Part shown: positions 45,146-53,296 of the stretch, piece after piece | Layout of the letters: each line of letters begins with the position of its first letter | Numbering within the stretch: position 1 is the stretch's first letter | Origin: Austwickia chelonae | Lineage (GTDB): Bacteria; Actinomycetota; Actinomycetes; Actinomycetales; Dermatophilaceae | DNA: 64,000 nucleotides | Reading direction: 5' to 3' | NCBI RefSeq assembly: GCF_003391095.1 | Contig: NZ_CP031447.1 | Location: 372,001 to 436,000 of the forward strand | Position numbers and translations under genes: made by a program | Notes under the pieces: model-generated | The model's database searches: none | What the model was told of the DNA's origin: nothing | Seen by the model: the letters and a program-made list of their open reading frames with translations, nothing else

Positions 45146-45619
45146 ATGGCGGAGAACGCGGAGAGTGCTTCCACGTGGGGTGCGTGCTGGGCTGATGGGA
45201 GAGAGACCCGGCCTCCTGAGGTGCTTTGGGACCGGCCGAATATGGACAAGGTGCGGGGGGCTAGTTTCGACCTGAAGTTCGACTCCTACCGGGAGACCTA
45301 TAAGAAACTGCGTGACTTGCACAAGGAACTGGAGGCGGCGTACCAGAAAGTAGGGTCGGCGAAGGAGCGGCTGGAGGGCGCCCGACCTGGTGGGAGTCTC
45401 AAAGGTGCCGAGGACTGCTGGCGGGCGGTCCAAGTTTCGGCGAGCAAGCTGGAGAATGACGCCGAGGCCCTTGACAGCATGGTGAAGCAGGTCTTGAACG
45501 GTTTGGCTAAGTCGCATGCGAGTTATGTGCAGGCTGAGGCGCAGGGCCGAACAGGGCTGCTGCAAGCGGATGGTCAGGCGAAGTTCGCCTTCAACAAGAA
45601 GGATTCTTCTGGTTCGTAA
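45146..45619 (+). CDS. Helical ESX-substrate-like protein
   Basis: About 157 aa. FDSYRETYKKLRDLHKELEAAYQKV and SASKLENDAEALDSMVKQVLNG predict a helical hairpin like WXG100-related proteins, though no strict W-x-G is present (CWRAV near the turn). No signal peptide. GGAAAGGA lies 8-10 nt upstream of GTG 45143/ATG 45146. It sits between the Gly/Pro-repeat protein and the first mycosin. Confidence 0.6.
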   Translation: MAENAESASTWGACWADGRETRPPEVLWDRPNMDKVRGASFDLKFDSYRETYKKLRDLHKELEAAYQKVGSAKERLEGARPGGSLKGAEDCWRAVQVSASKLENDAEALDSMVKQVLNGLAKSHASYVQAEAQGRTGLLQADGQAKFAFNKKDSSGS

Positions 45620-45664
45620 CTTCCGTGTAGTCGGTGTAGTCGGTGTGGTTGAGGGTTGGGTGTG

Positions 45665-46993
45665 ATGGTGGGTCGTTGGGGTCGGGTGTGGTGTGCGGTT
45701 GTGGCGGTGGTGGCGGTGGGGTGTGCTCCGTTGTCGGCGGTCGCGGTGCCGGTGCCGTCTGCTGGCGTGGGGGTGTCGTCGTCGGCGAGTGTGGGGGATG
45801 GGCGGTTGGCGCGGGAGCGGGCGTGGTGGATTTCGGGGTTGGGGGTGGATCGGTCGTTGGTGGTGTCTCGGGGGGCTGGGGTGACGGTGTGTTTGGTGGA
45901 TACGGGGGTGGATGCGAAGCATCCGGATTTGGTGGGGGTGCGTATTGAGGCGGGGACGGATACGTCGGAGAAAGGGGGGACTGATGGGTTGAAGCCCACG
46001 GATGAGCATGGGACGTCGATGGCGGGGTTTATTGCGGGTTTGGGGTCTGGTCCGGGGCGTTCGGAGGGGGTGTTGGGGGCGGCTCCGGAGGCGAGGGTGA
46101 TTTCGGTGACGTCGAGTGCGAGTTTGGGGGTGACGTGGAGTGATTCGTTGACGAAAGCGATCAGGTATTGCGTGGGGCGGGGGGCGAAGGTGATCAATCT
46201 TTCGATGGGCGGGGGTCTGGAGGGTCACGGGAAGGTTGAGGCGTTGGTGGAGGCGCAGGAGAAGGATGTGGTGATTGTCGCGGCGGCGGGGAATTTCGGT
46301 AATACCGATGGTGGTTCGTGGGCGCGTGCGTTTGGTTTTTTGCAGGTGGGTGGGGTGATGGCGGATCTGCAGTTGGCGCCGAAGTCGAACCGGGGTGTGG
46401 TGAGGGAGCGTGGTGGTTTGCTCAATGGTCAGGGGAATGGGGTGTGTGGGCCTTTTTCGGTGAGGCCGGGGGTGCCGGTGTTGGGTCCGTTGCCGGGTGG
46501 GGGGTATTACGCGAGTGGTGGGACGTCGTCGGCGGCTGCGGTGGTGTCGGGGGTGGTGGCTGCGGTGCGGTCGAAGTATCCGGAGCTGAATGCGGGTCAG
46601 GTGATTCGTCGGGTGTTGGCGACGGCGAAGCGGGATGGGTCTGGTCCGGTGCCGGATGAGAAGTGTGGGTGGGGTGTGGTGGATGCGTATGCGGCGGTGA
46701 CGGCGGATGTTCCTGCTGGGGGTAAGGAGAACCCGTTGGGCCGGTTGGAATTCCGGGCGAGGTCCAGCAAATGGAATGTGAGTTCGGTGGGGTCGATGGG
46801 GGAGTGGGAGCCGGCGTACAAGCCGGAGGCTCCGGTTGCTCCTCAGAAGCCGCCGGCTACGCAGTACGACAAGGACAAGTGGTTTATTTGGGCGGCGGTG
46901 GCGTTGTGGGGGACGGCGGCGGCTGCGGTGGTGGCCGGGGGTATCGGCGGGGTGGTGTGGTTGGTGCGGCGGAGGCGTGGGCGTTCTGGTTGA
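45665..46993 (+). CDS. Mycosin-like subtilase (type VII secretion-associated), copy 1
   Basis: 442 aa. Signal peptide at residues 1-28 (AVVAVVAVGCAPLSAVAV), peptidase S8 domain with Asp79 (CLVDTGVD), His115 (DEHGTSMAG), oxyanion Asn (VAAAGN) and Ser288 (GGTSSAAAVVSG), then a Pro-rich linker and a C-terminal transmembrane helix (WAAVALWGTAAAAVVAGG) with a basic tail. This layout is that of mycosins, which face the outside of the membrane and support type VII secretion. ATG 45665, GAGGG 9 nt upstream. Confidence 0.88.
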   Translation: MVGRWGRVWCAVVAVVAVGCAPLSAVAVPVPSAGVGVSSSASVGDGRLARERAWWISGLGVDRSLVVSRGAGVTVCLVDTGVDAKHPDLVGVRIEAGTDTSEKGGTDGLKPTDEHGTSMAGFIAGLGSGPGRSEGVLGAAPEARVISVTSSASLGVTWSDSLTKAIRYCVGRGAKVINLSMGGGLEGHGKVEALVEAQEKDVVIVAAAGNFGNTDGGSWARAFGFLQVGGVMADLQLAPKSNRGVVRERGGLLNGQGNGVCGPFSVRPGVPVLGPLPGGGYYASGGTSSAAAVVSGVVAAVRSKYPELNAGQVIRRVLATAKRDGSGPVPDEKCGWGVVDAYAAVTADVPAGGKENPLGRLEFRARSSKWNVSSVGSMGEWEPAYKPEAPVAPQKPPATQYDKDKWFIWAAVALWGTAAAAVVAGGIGGVVWLVRRRRGRSG

Positions 46994-47039
46994 TGTCGGG
47001 GTGGGTGTGTCGCGTCGGTGTGGTTGAGGGTTGGGTGTG

Positions 47040-48368
47040 ATGGTGGGTCGTTGGGGTCGGGTGTGGTGTGCGGTTGTGGCGGTGGTGGGGGTGGGGTGTG
47101 CTCCGTTGTCGGCGGTTGCGGTGCCGGTGGTTCCTGTTGCTGTTCCTGTGTCGTCGTCGGCGAGTGTGGGGGATGGGCGGTTGGCGCGGGAGCGGGCGTG
47201 GTGGATTTCTGGTTTGGGGGTGGATCGGTCGTTGGTGGTGTCTCGGGGGGCTGGGGTGACGGTGTGTTTGGTGGATTCGGGGGTGGATGTGAAGCATCCG
47301 GATTTGGTGGGGGTGCGTATTGAGGCGGGGACGGATACGTCGGAGAAAGGGGGGACTGATGGGTTGAAGCCCACGAGCGATCACGGGACGTCGATGGCGG
47401 GGTTTATTGCGGGTTTGGGGTCTGGTCCGGGGCGTTCGGAGGGGGTGTTGGGTGCTGCGCCGGAGGCGAGGGTGATTTCGGTGACGTCGAGTGCGAGTTT
47501 GGGGGTGACGTGGAGTGATTCGTTGACGAAGGCGATCAGGTATTGCGTGGGGCGGGGGGCGAAGGTGATCAATCTTTCGATGACGGGGGGGATAGATGGT
47601 CACGGGAAGGTTGCGGCGTTGGTGGAGGCGCAGGAGAAGGATGTGGTGATTGTTGCGGGGGCGGGGAATGACGGTGATACCGATGGTGGTTCGTGGGCGC
47701 GGGTCTTCGGGGTTTTGCAGGTGGGTGGGGTGATGGCGGATCTGCAGTTGGACCCGAAATCGAATCGGGGCGTGGCTAGGCAACCGAATGGCGTGCTTTA
47801 CGGTCAGGGGAATGGGGTGTGTGGGCCTTTTTCGGTGAGGCCGGGGGTGCCGGTGATTGGTCCGTTGCCGGGTGGGGGGTATTACGCGAGTGGTGGGACG
47901 TCGTCGGCGACGGCGGTGGTGTCGGGGGTGGTGGCTGCGGTGCGGTCGAAGTATCCGGAGCTTTCGGCGGGTCAGGTGATTCGTCGGGTGTTGGCGACGG
48001 CGAAGCGGAATGGTGATGGTGCGGTGCCGGATGAGAAGTGTGGGTGGGGTGTGGTGGATGCGTATGCGGCGGTGACGGCTGATGTCCCGGCGGGGAGTAA
48101 GGAGAACCCGTTGGGCCGGTTGAAGGCCGGGGCGACGAGTGATCGGTTCTCGTTTGATACGGAGTCGATGGGGGAGTGGGATCCGTCGTTTAAGCCGGAT
48201 GCTCCGGTTGCTCCTCAGAAGCCGCCGGTCACGCAGTACGACAAGGACAAGTGGTTTATTTGGGCGGCGGTGGCGTTGTGGGGGACGGCGGCGGCTGCGG
48301 TGGTGGCCGGGGGTATCGGCGGGGTGGTGTGGTTACGGCGGCGGCTACGTAGCCGCGCTGGTCGGTGA
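47040..48368 (+). CDS. Mycosin-like subtilase, copy 2
   Basis: 442 aa and nearly the same as copy 1 through most of its length, including leader and start context. Asp79 (CLVDSGVD), His115 (SDHGTSMAG) and the GGTSSATAVVSG Ser are intact, so both copies should be active. Differences are clustered: mature N-terminus, residues about 230-260 and 355-385. C-terminal transmembrane helix and Arg-rich tail present. Confidence 0.88.
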   Translation: MVGRWGRVWCAVVAVVGVGCAPLSAVAVPVVPVAVPVSSSASVGDGRLARERAWWISGLGVDRSLVVSRGAGVTVCLVDSGVDVKHPDLVGVRIEAGTDTSEKGGTDGLKPTSDHGTSMAGFIAGLGSGPGRSEGVLGAAPEARVISVTSSASLGVTWSDSLTKAIRYCVGRGAKVINLSMTGGIDGHGKVAALVEAQEKDVVIVAGAGNDGDTDGGSWARVFGVLQVGGVMADLQLDPKSNRGVARQPNGVLYGQGNGVCGPFSVRPGVPVIGPLPGGGYYASGGTSSATAVVSGVVAAVRSKYPELSAGQVIRRVLATAKRNGDGAVPDEKCGWGVVDAYAAVTADVPAGSKENPLGRLKAGATSDRFSFDTESMGEWDPSFKPDAPVAPQKPPVTQYDKDKWFIWAAVALWGTAAAAVVAGGIGGVVWLRRRLRSRAGR

Positions 48369-48424
48369 GGACCTTCGACCCGGTACAGGCGCCCGATGAC
48401 ATGCGAAAATGGCCGGAGCGTGCG

Positions 48425-48545
48425 GAACGGAGGAACACCGGTGCAGCACTCGGCCAACCGGCCCAGGCGCCACTCCGGGGCGGTCCCGCCACTGTGACCG
48501 GCTGACGCGATCAATGTCTCCCGCCGGAAGCCAGGAACTCCACCG
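48425..48545 (+). promoter_or_regulatory. Cobalamin riboswitch upstream of cobI
   Basis: CACCGGTGCAGCACTCGG region, then GCGGTCCCGCCACTGTGA (the B12 box) and GCCGGAAGCCAGGAACTC, in the order and spacing of adenosylcobalamin riboswitches. It ends about 40 nt before the cobI start and would repress the cob operon at high B12. Confidence 0.93.
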
Positions 48546-48586
48546 AACGCGGCATGTCATTCGGGCGGTAGACCTGAGGAGGCCAG

Positions 48587-49366
48587 GTGGACGGCGCGAC
48601 GCCGCAGACGGCAGCACACCCACGTCGACAACTGATCGGCATCGGCGTCGGCCCCGGCGACCCCGAACTCGTCACCCTCAAAGCCGTACGCGCACTCGAA
48701 GACGCTGACGTCATCCTGGTCCCCGCCACCGAAGCCTCCCGCGGAAACGCAGGCCGCGCCGAACAGATCGTCCTCGCCTGCTGCCCACAGACAGCACCCG
48801 CGATCCGCCGCATCCCCTTCACCATGGCCGACCGCAGCGGAGTCACCGACCGGCGCCGAGAAGCCTGGGAAACCTCCGCCCAAGCGGCACTGGACGCCTA
48901 CGCCGAAGGCGCATCCACCGTCGTCTTCGCCACCGTCGGCGACCCCAACGTCTACTCGACCTTCTCCTATCTCGCCGAGCACGTCATCGCCGCCCAACCC
49001 GACGTCCAGGTCCAGGTCGTCCCCGGCATCACCGCCATGCAAGCCCTCGCCGCCAGCGCCGGGACCCCCCTCGTCGAAGGCACCGAGGTACTCGCGCTCG
49101 TACCCATCACCGCAGGTGCCGAAAAGTACCGGCAAGCACTCGAATTCGCCGACACCGTGGTCGCCTACAAAGGTGGACGCCAACTGCCGCAGATGCTGCG
49201 TCATCTCACCGACACCGGTCGCACCGCCCACACCGTCATCGGGGAAAACATCGGCCTCGACCGCGAAAAGATCACCCCGGTAAGCGAACTCACCGAGAAC
49301 ACAGTCCCCTACTTCTCGACGGCACTCACCACCCCCACCCGCACCGAGATCGGAGGACGACTGTGA
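48587..49366 (+). CDS. cobI: Precorrin-2 C20-methyltransferase
   Basis: 259 aa SAM-dependent methyltransferase (CobI/CbiL). LIGIGVGPGDPELVTLKAVRAL, the TP-methylase P-loop-like start, then FATVGDPNVYSTFSYL and VVPGITAMQALAASAGTPL. Adds the C20 methyl in corrin synthesis. GTG 48587 with GAGGAGG about 4 nt upstream. First gene of a tightly coupled cob operon. Confidence 0.93.
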   Translation: MDGATPQTAAHPRRQLIGIGVGPGDPELVTLKAVRALEDADVILVPATEASRGNAGRAEQIVLACCPQTAPAIRRIPFTMADRSGVTDRRREAWETSAQAALDAYAEGASTVVFATVGDPNVYSTFSYLAEHVIAAQPDVQVQVVPGITAMQALAASAGTPLVEGTEVLALVPITAGAEKYRQALEFADTVVAYKGGRQLPQMLRHLTDTGRTAHTVIGENIGLDREKITPVSELTENTVPYFSTALTTPTRTEIGGRL

Positions 49367-50268
49367 CCACCGACGAAACCGCCACACCGGACACGAACCC
49401 CTCGGACCAGGACACCCGCACCGGCAAAGTCGTCTTCGTCGGCGCAGGCCCCGGCGCAGCCGACCTGATCACCGTCCGCGGCGCCCGCATCATCGCCGAA
49501 GCCGACATCGTCATCTGGGCGTCCAGCCTCGTCCACCCCGGCATCATCGCCGCCGCCCGTCCCGACGCCCTCGTCATCGACTCCGCCTCCGCCTCCCTCG
49601 AAGACCTCGAACCACTCCTGATCCGCGCCCGCGACGAAGGCCTCCTCGTCGCCCGCGTCCACACCGGCGACCCCTCCATCTACGGGGCCACCGCCGAACA
49701 ACGCGACCAATGCAACCTGCTCGGCCTCACCCACGAAACGATCCCCGGCATCTCCGCCTACTCGGCGACCGCCGCCCGCACCGACAACGAGATCACCGTC
49801 CCCGAAATCAGCCAGTCCTTCGTGCTCACCCGACTCGAAGGAGGCCGCACCCCGATGCCGCCCCGCGAAACCGTCCGTGGCTTCGCCACCCACGGCACCA
49901 CCATGGCGCTCTACCTCTCCGCCGCCCGGCACCGGCAACTCCAGGACGAACTTCTCGCCGGCGGATATCCCTCCGACACCCCCTGCCTCATCGGCTACCG
50001 GGTGACCTGGGAAGACGAACTGATCATGCGCTGCCGACTCGACGAACTCTCCGCGACCATGCACGAACACCACCTCTGGAAACACACCATCGTGCTCGTC
50101 GGACCAGCCCTCGCCGAAGGACCCATCTCAGCGCGCAGCCACCTCTACCACCCCGGCTTCCGCCACGAATACCGCGCCGCCGACCCGGCCGCCCAGGACG
50201 AACTACACCGACACGGTGCCCTCGGCGTCGCCACCGACCCACAACACACAGCGGAGGAAACACGATGA
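49363..50268 (+). CDS. cobM: Precorrin-4 C11-methyltransferase
   Basis: 301 aa (CobM/CbiF). VVFVGAGPGAADLITVRGARII, VHTGDPSIYGATAEQ, TIPGISAYSATAA and LTRLEGGRTPMPPRE are characteristic. Extended N- and C-termini relative to the usual ~255 aa. GTG overlaps the cobI stop. Confidence 0.93.
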   Translation: MTTDETATPDTNPSDQDTRTGKVVFVGAGPGAADLITVRGARIIAEADIVIWASSLVHPGIIAAARPDALVIDSASASLEDLEPLLIRARDEGLLVARVHTGDPSIYGATAEQRDQCNLLGLTHETIPGISAYSATAARTDNEITVPEISQSFVLTRLEGGRTPMPPRETVRGFATHGTTMALYLSAARHRQLQDELLAGGYPSDTPCLIGYRVTWEDELIMRCRLDELSATMHEHHLWKHTIVLVGPALAEGPISARSHLYHPGFRHEYRAADPAAQDELHRHGALGVATDPQHTAEETR

Positions 50269-51401
50269 TCGAGGTCTACGGCTACCTCGGATCACCACCC
50301 GACGACGTCCGTCGCGCCTGCGCCGAAGCGACCCTCGTCGTCGCCGGAACCCGAGCCCTCGACAGCCTGAACGTCCCCGACGAACGGCGAGTCGTGCTCG
50401 GCCGGGTACTCCCCGCCATCGAGCGACTCATCGCCCACCAGGCCGACCCCGACGCCGGGCCCGCCGTCGTCCTCGCCAGCGGCGACCCCCTCTTCTACGG
50501 TGTCGTCCGACGCTTCCGCGCCGCCGGGCTGACCTGCCGGGTCCACCCCGGAACCTCCTCCATCGCCCACGCCTTCGCCGCCGTCGGACTGCCCTGGGAC
50601 GACGCCCAAGTCGTCAGCGCCCACGGACACGGCATCGGCCCGGCACTGGCGGCCTGCCGGGCCCTGCCCAAAGTCGCCCTGCTCACCGCCCCCGGCCAAG
50701 GACTCTGCGAGATCGCCGCCGGACTCGCCGACCTCCCCCGCTGGTACGTCCTCGCCGAACGTCTCGGTGAGGACGACGAACGTGTCCGCACCTTCGACGG
50801 AACAGCAGCCCGCACGCTGACCGCAGAAGACATCGCCCAACCCAACGTCGTCCTCGTCCTCGACAGCACCCCGGACAGCCCGGACGCCCTCGGCAAACCG
50901 ACCGCCTACGTCGGCGGTCCCCGCCCCGCCTCCGCCGCCCTCGACCGGCACCCCGAACGCGCCGGTGACACCGTGATGCCCGCCGCCGGGCCGACCCGCG
51001 ACGGACTCAGCCTCATCTGGGGGAGACACCTCCCCGTCCTCGGAGAAACAGTCTGGTGCTCAAGCGGACTGGTTGGCCAGATCCGTGGGCTGGCCGCCCG
51101 CACCGGCGCCGCCGTCCTGGAACTGCCCACCGACACGGCCGAAGCACCCGCCCCCGCAGCCGGTGAAGCCGACCTCGTCGTCCTCGACGACCCCCGCCAG
51201 GTATCCCTGCTGACCGGACGCACGCCACGCCGACTGGTCCTCCTCGCCGACGAGAACACCGCCCAGGCCTGCGCCCACGCCCTCGACGACGCAGGCCTGC
51301 CCGGCGACGCCGTCGTCGAACACCTGGCCATCACCGGCGACGCCGGAAGCACCCGCCACGACTACCTGATCACCCTCGATCTGGAGCAGGAGCAGCAGTG
51401 A
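50265..51401 (+). CDS. cbiE: Cobalt-precorrin-7 C5-methyltransferase (CbiE) with unassigned C-terminal domain
   Basis: 378 aa. Residues 1-200 are a CbiE TP-methylase: VVLASGDPLFYGVVRRF, HPGTSSIAHAFAAVGLPWDDAQVVSAHGHG, VLAERLGEDDERV. In CobL proteins a CbiT methyltransferase/decarboxylase follows, but residues about 245-378 here (RHLPVLGETVWCSSGLVG; EADLVVLDDPRQVSLLTG) lack the CbiT SAM motif. So the decarboxylating step may be encoded elsewhere, or this is a decayed CbiT. ATG overlaps cobM stop (ATGA). Confidence 0.82.
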   Translation: MIEVYGYLGSPPDDVRRACAEATLVVAGTRALDSLNVPDERRVVLGRVLPAIERLIAHQADPDAGPAVVLASGDPLFYGVVRRFRAAGLTCRVHPGTSSIAHAFAAVGLPWDDAQVVSAHGHGIGPALAACRALPKVALLTAPGQGLCEIAAGLADLPRWYVLAERLGEDDERVRTFDGTAARTLTAEDIAQPNVVLVLDSTPDSPDALGKPTAYVGGPRPASAALDRHPERAGDTVMPAAGPTRDGLSLIWGRHLPVLGETVWCSSGLVGQIRGLAARTGAAVLELPTDTAEAPAPAAGEADLVVLDDPRQVSLLTGRTPRRLVLLADENTAQACAHALDDAGLPGDAVVEHLAITGDAGSTRHDYLITLDLEQEQQ

Positions 51402-53296
51402 ACCACCCCGATGCGCAGGACGCGCCCGGAGACAGCCCCCGCATCGGACAGATCGTGGGCAGCTCACCGGCCTCCCGCGCCCGCGCAGAAGAACTCGACC
51501 AGGCCCTCGGCAGAACCACCTGGTACGAAGGACCGGCCGCCGACGCCCTGCCCCGAGCCTGGCACGACTGCGACCTGATCGTCAGCCACCTGGCGCTGGG
51601 CGCGACCACGCGGATCATCGCGCCTCTCCTGCAGGACAAGAAAACTGACCCCGGCGTCGTCGTCATCGACGAAGCAGGCCGTTTCGCGGTCCCCCTGGTC
51701 GGCGGACACGCCGGAGGCGCCAACGAACTCGCCACCCGCATCGCCCGGGCACTCGACGGCACCCCCGTCGTCACCACCGCCACCGACTCCCTCGGCATTC
51801 CCGCCCTCGACACCCTCGGCTGGGCCTACCGCGGAGACGTCGCCGGAACCACCCGGGCCCTGCTCGACGGGAAAAACATTCGCCTGGAACGTGAACACCG
51901 CTGCCCGCTACCGCCCCTGCCGGGCAATGTGATCGACGCCAGTGCTCCTGCGACGACACCCGACCACGAAGCCGCATCCGACAGCGACGAGCCCGCCGCC
52001 CGGATCGTCGTCACCGACCGCGCCGCCGAACAGATCCTCGCCGAATCCGACCTGCCCACCGTCGTCCTCCACCCGCGCACCCTCGTCATCGGCATGGGCT
52101 GCAACTCCGGCACCGACGTCGACCACCTGGCCGGACTCCTCGAAAACACCCTCGCCGAAGCCGGACTCGCCCGTGAATCCGTCGCCGCACTGACCACCAT
52201 CGACCTCAAAGCCGGCGAACTCGGCCTCATCCAACTCGCAGCCCGGCTCGGGCTCTCCCTCGAGCACCACCCCGCCGAAGAACTCGCCCACCAGGACGTC
52301 CCCACCCCCAGCACCGTCGTCGACGGGCACGTCGGCAGCCCCAGCGTCAGCGAAGCCTCCGTCCTCGCCCGCGGCGCCGACCTCGTCGTCCCCAAACACA
52401 AAACCACCGACGCCACCTGCGCCATCGGACGACTGCCCGCACGCGGACGGCTCTGGGTCGTCGGGCTCGGCCCCGGAGTACGAGACCTACTCACCCCCCG
52501 CGCCGTCGCCGCCATCCGAGAAGCCACCTTCGTCGTCGGCTACGCCCCGTACGTCCGCCAGATCCGCGACCTGGTCCGACCCGGCGTGGAGATCTACGCC
52601 AGCAAGATGGGCACCGAACAAGCCCGCACCTCAGCCGCCATCGACCGTGCCCGCGCCGGAGAATCCGTCGCCCTGGTCTGCGGCGGCGACCCCGCCGTGT
52701 ACGCCATGGCCAGCCCCGTCCTCGAACAAGGCACCGACGGGATCGACGTCCACATCGTCCCCGGAGTCACCGCAGGCCTGGCCGCCTCCGCGATCCTCGG
52801 CGCGCCGCTGGGCCACGACCACGCCATCATCTCCCTGTCCGACCTGCACACCACGTGGCAGGCCATCGAACGACGCGTGGTCGCCGCCGCCGAGGGCGAC
52901 CTCATCGTCGCGCTCTACAACCCCCGCAGCCGAACCCGCACCTGGCAGCTGCCCCGCGTGCTCGAGATCATGGCCGACCACCGCCCCGCCGACACCCCCG
53001 TCGCCGTCGTCATGCAAGCCGAACGGGCACGGCAACGAGTGATCATGAGCACCCTCGCCGACTTCACCCCCGACGACGTCGACATGAACTCCCTGGTCAT
53101 CATCGGGTCCAGCACCACCACCTATGTGACCTCGGGCGGCGGAGAGAAACGCATCGTGACCCCCCGCGACTACTCGTGGATGCCGGAGACCACGACCCAG
53201 CAGAACCCGCCCACAGGCACCCCGGAGACGACCGACCCCACCACGCCGGCCGCACCTGTGCGCGAACCATCCGCCGAGGAAGACCGCCATGAATGA
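51398..53296 (+). CDS. cbiG-cobJ: CbiG-CobJ (CbiH) fusion
   Basis: 632 aa. CbiG part: N-domain to about residue 190 (LIVSHLALGATTRIIAPLLQ; PLVGGHAGGANELATRIA) and CobE-like C-domain about 225-340 (LVIGMGCNSGTDVDHLAGLL; TTIDLKAGELGL). CobJ/CbiH precorrin-3B C17-methyltransferase part from about 350 (LWVVGLGPGVRDLLTPRA; VCGGDPAVYAMASPVLE; VPGVTAGLAASAILGAPLGHD). CbiG opens the delta-lactone after ring contraction by CobJ, so the fusion joins successive steps of the anaerobic route. GTGA overlap with cbiE. Confidence 0.93.
   Translation: MNHPDAQDAPGDSPRIGQIVGSSPASRARAEELDQALGRTTWYEGPAADALPRAWHDCDLIVSHLALGATTRIIAPLLQDKKTDPGVVVIDEAGRFAVPLVGGHAGGANELATRIARALDGTPVVTTATDSLGIPALDTLGWAYRGDVAGTTRALLDGKNIRLEREHRCPLPPLPGNVIDASAPATTPDHEAASDSDEPAARIVVTDRAAEQILAESDLPTVVLHPRTLVIGMGCNSGTDVDHLAGLLENTLAEAGLARESVAALTTIDLKAGELGLIQLAARLGLSLEHHPAEELAHQDVPTPSTVVDGHVGSPSVSEASVLARGADLVVPKHKTTDATCAIGRLPARGRLWVVGLGPGVRDLLTPRAVAAIREATFVVGYAPYVRQIRDLVRPGVEIYASKMGTEQARTSAAIDRARAGESVALVCGGDPAVYAMASPVLEQGTDGIDVHIVPGVTAGLAASAILGAPLGHDHAIISLSDLHTTWQAIERRVVAAAEGDLIVALYNPRSRTRTWQLPRVLEIMADHRPADTPVAVVMQAERARQRVIMSTLADFTPDDVDMNSLVIIGSSTTTYVTSGGGEKRIVTPRDYSWMPETTTQQNPPTGTPETTDPTTPAAPVREPSAEEDRHE

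Larger units (their letters stand above)
45640..48368 (+). repeat. Tandem ~1.37-kb gene duplication
   Basis: The two units start at about 45640 and 47015 and include the leader GTGTGGTTGAGGGTTGGGTG and the whole mycosin gene. Long blocks are base-identical, including at silent positions (e.g. 45842-46000 against 47217-47375), pointing to recent duplication or gene conversion. Confidence 0.85.

Noticed and set aside
43946-47374. 1142-codon open frame on the minus strand
   Set aside because: It is antisense to the Gly/Pro-repeat protein and mycosin 1, with a Thr/Arg/Pro/His-rich low-complexity translation. The G-biased plus strand has few stop codons in its complement; the plus genes have clear domains and catalytic residues.
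49710-50264. Arg/Pro-rich extension upstream of cbiE
   Set aside because: It lies in another frame of cobM; CbiE homology and the ATGA overlap put the start at 50265.
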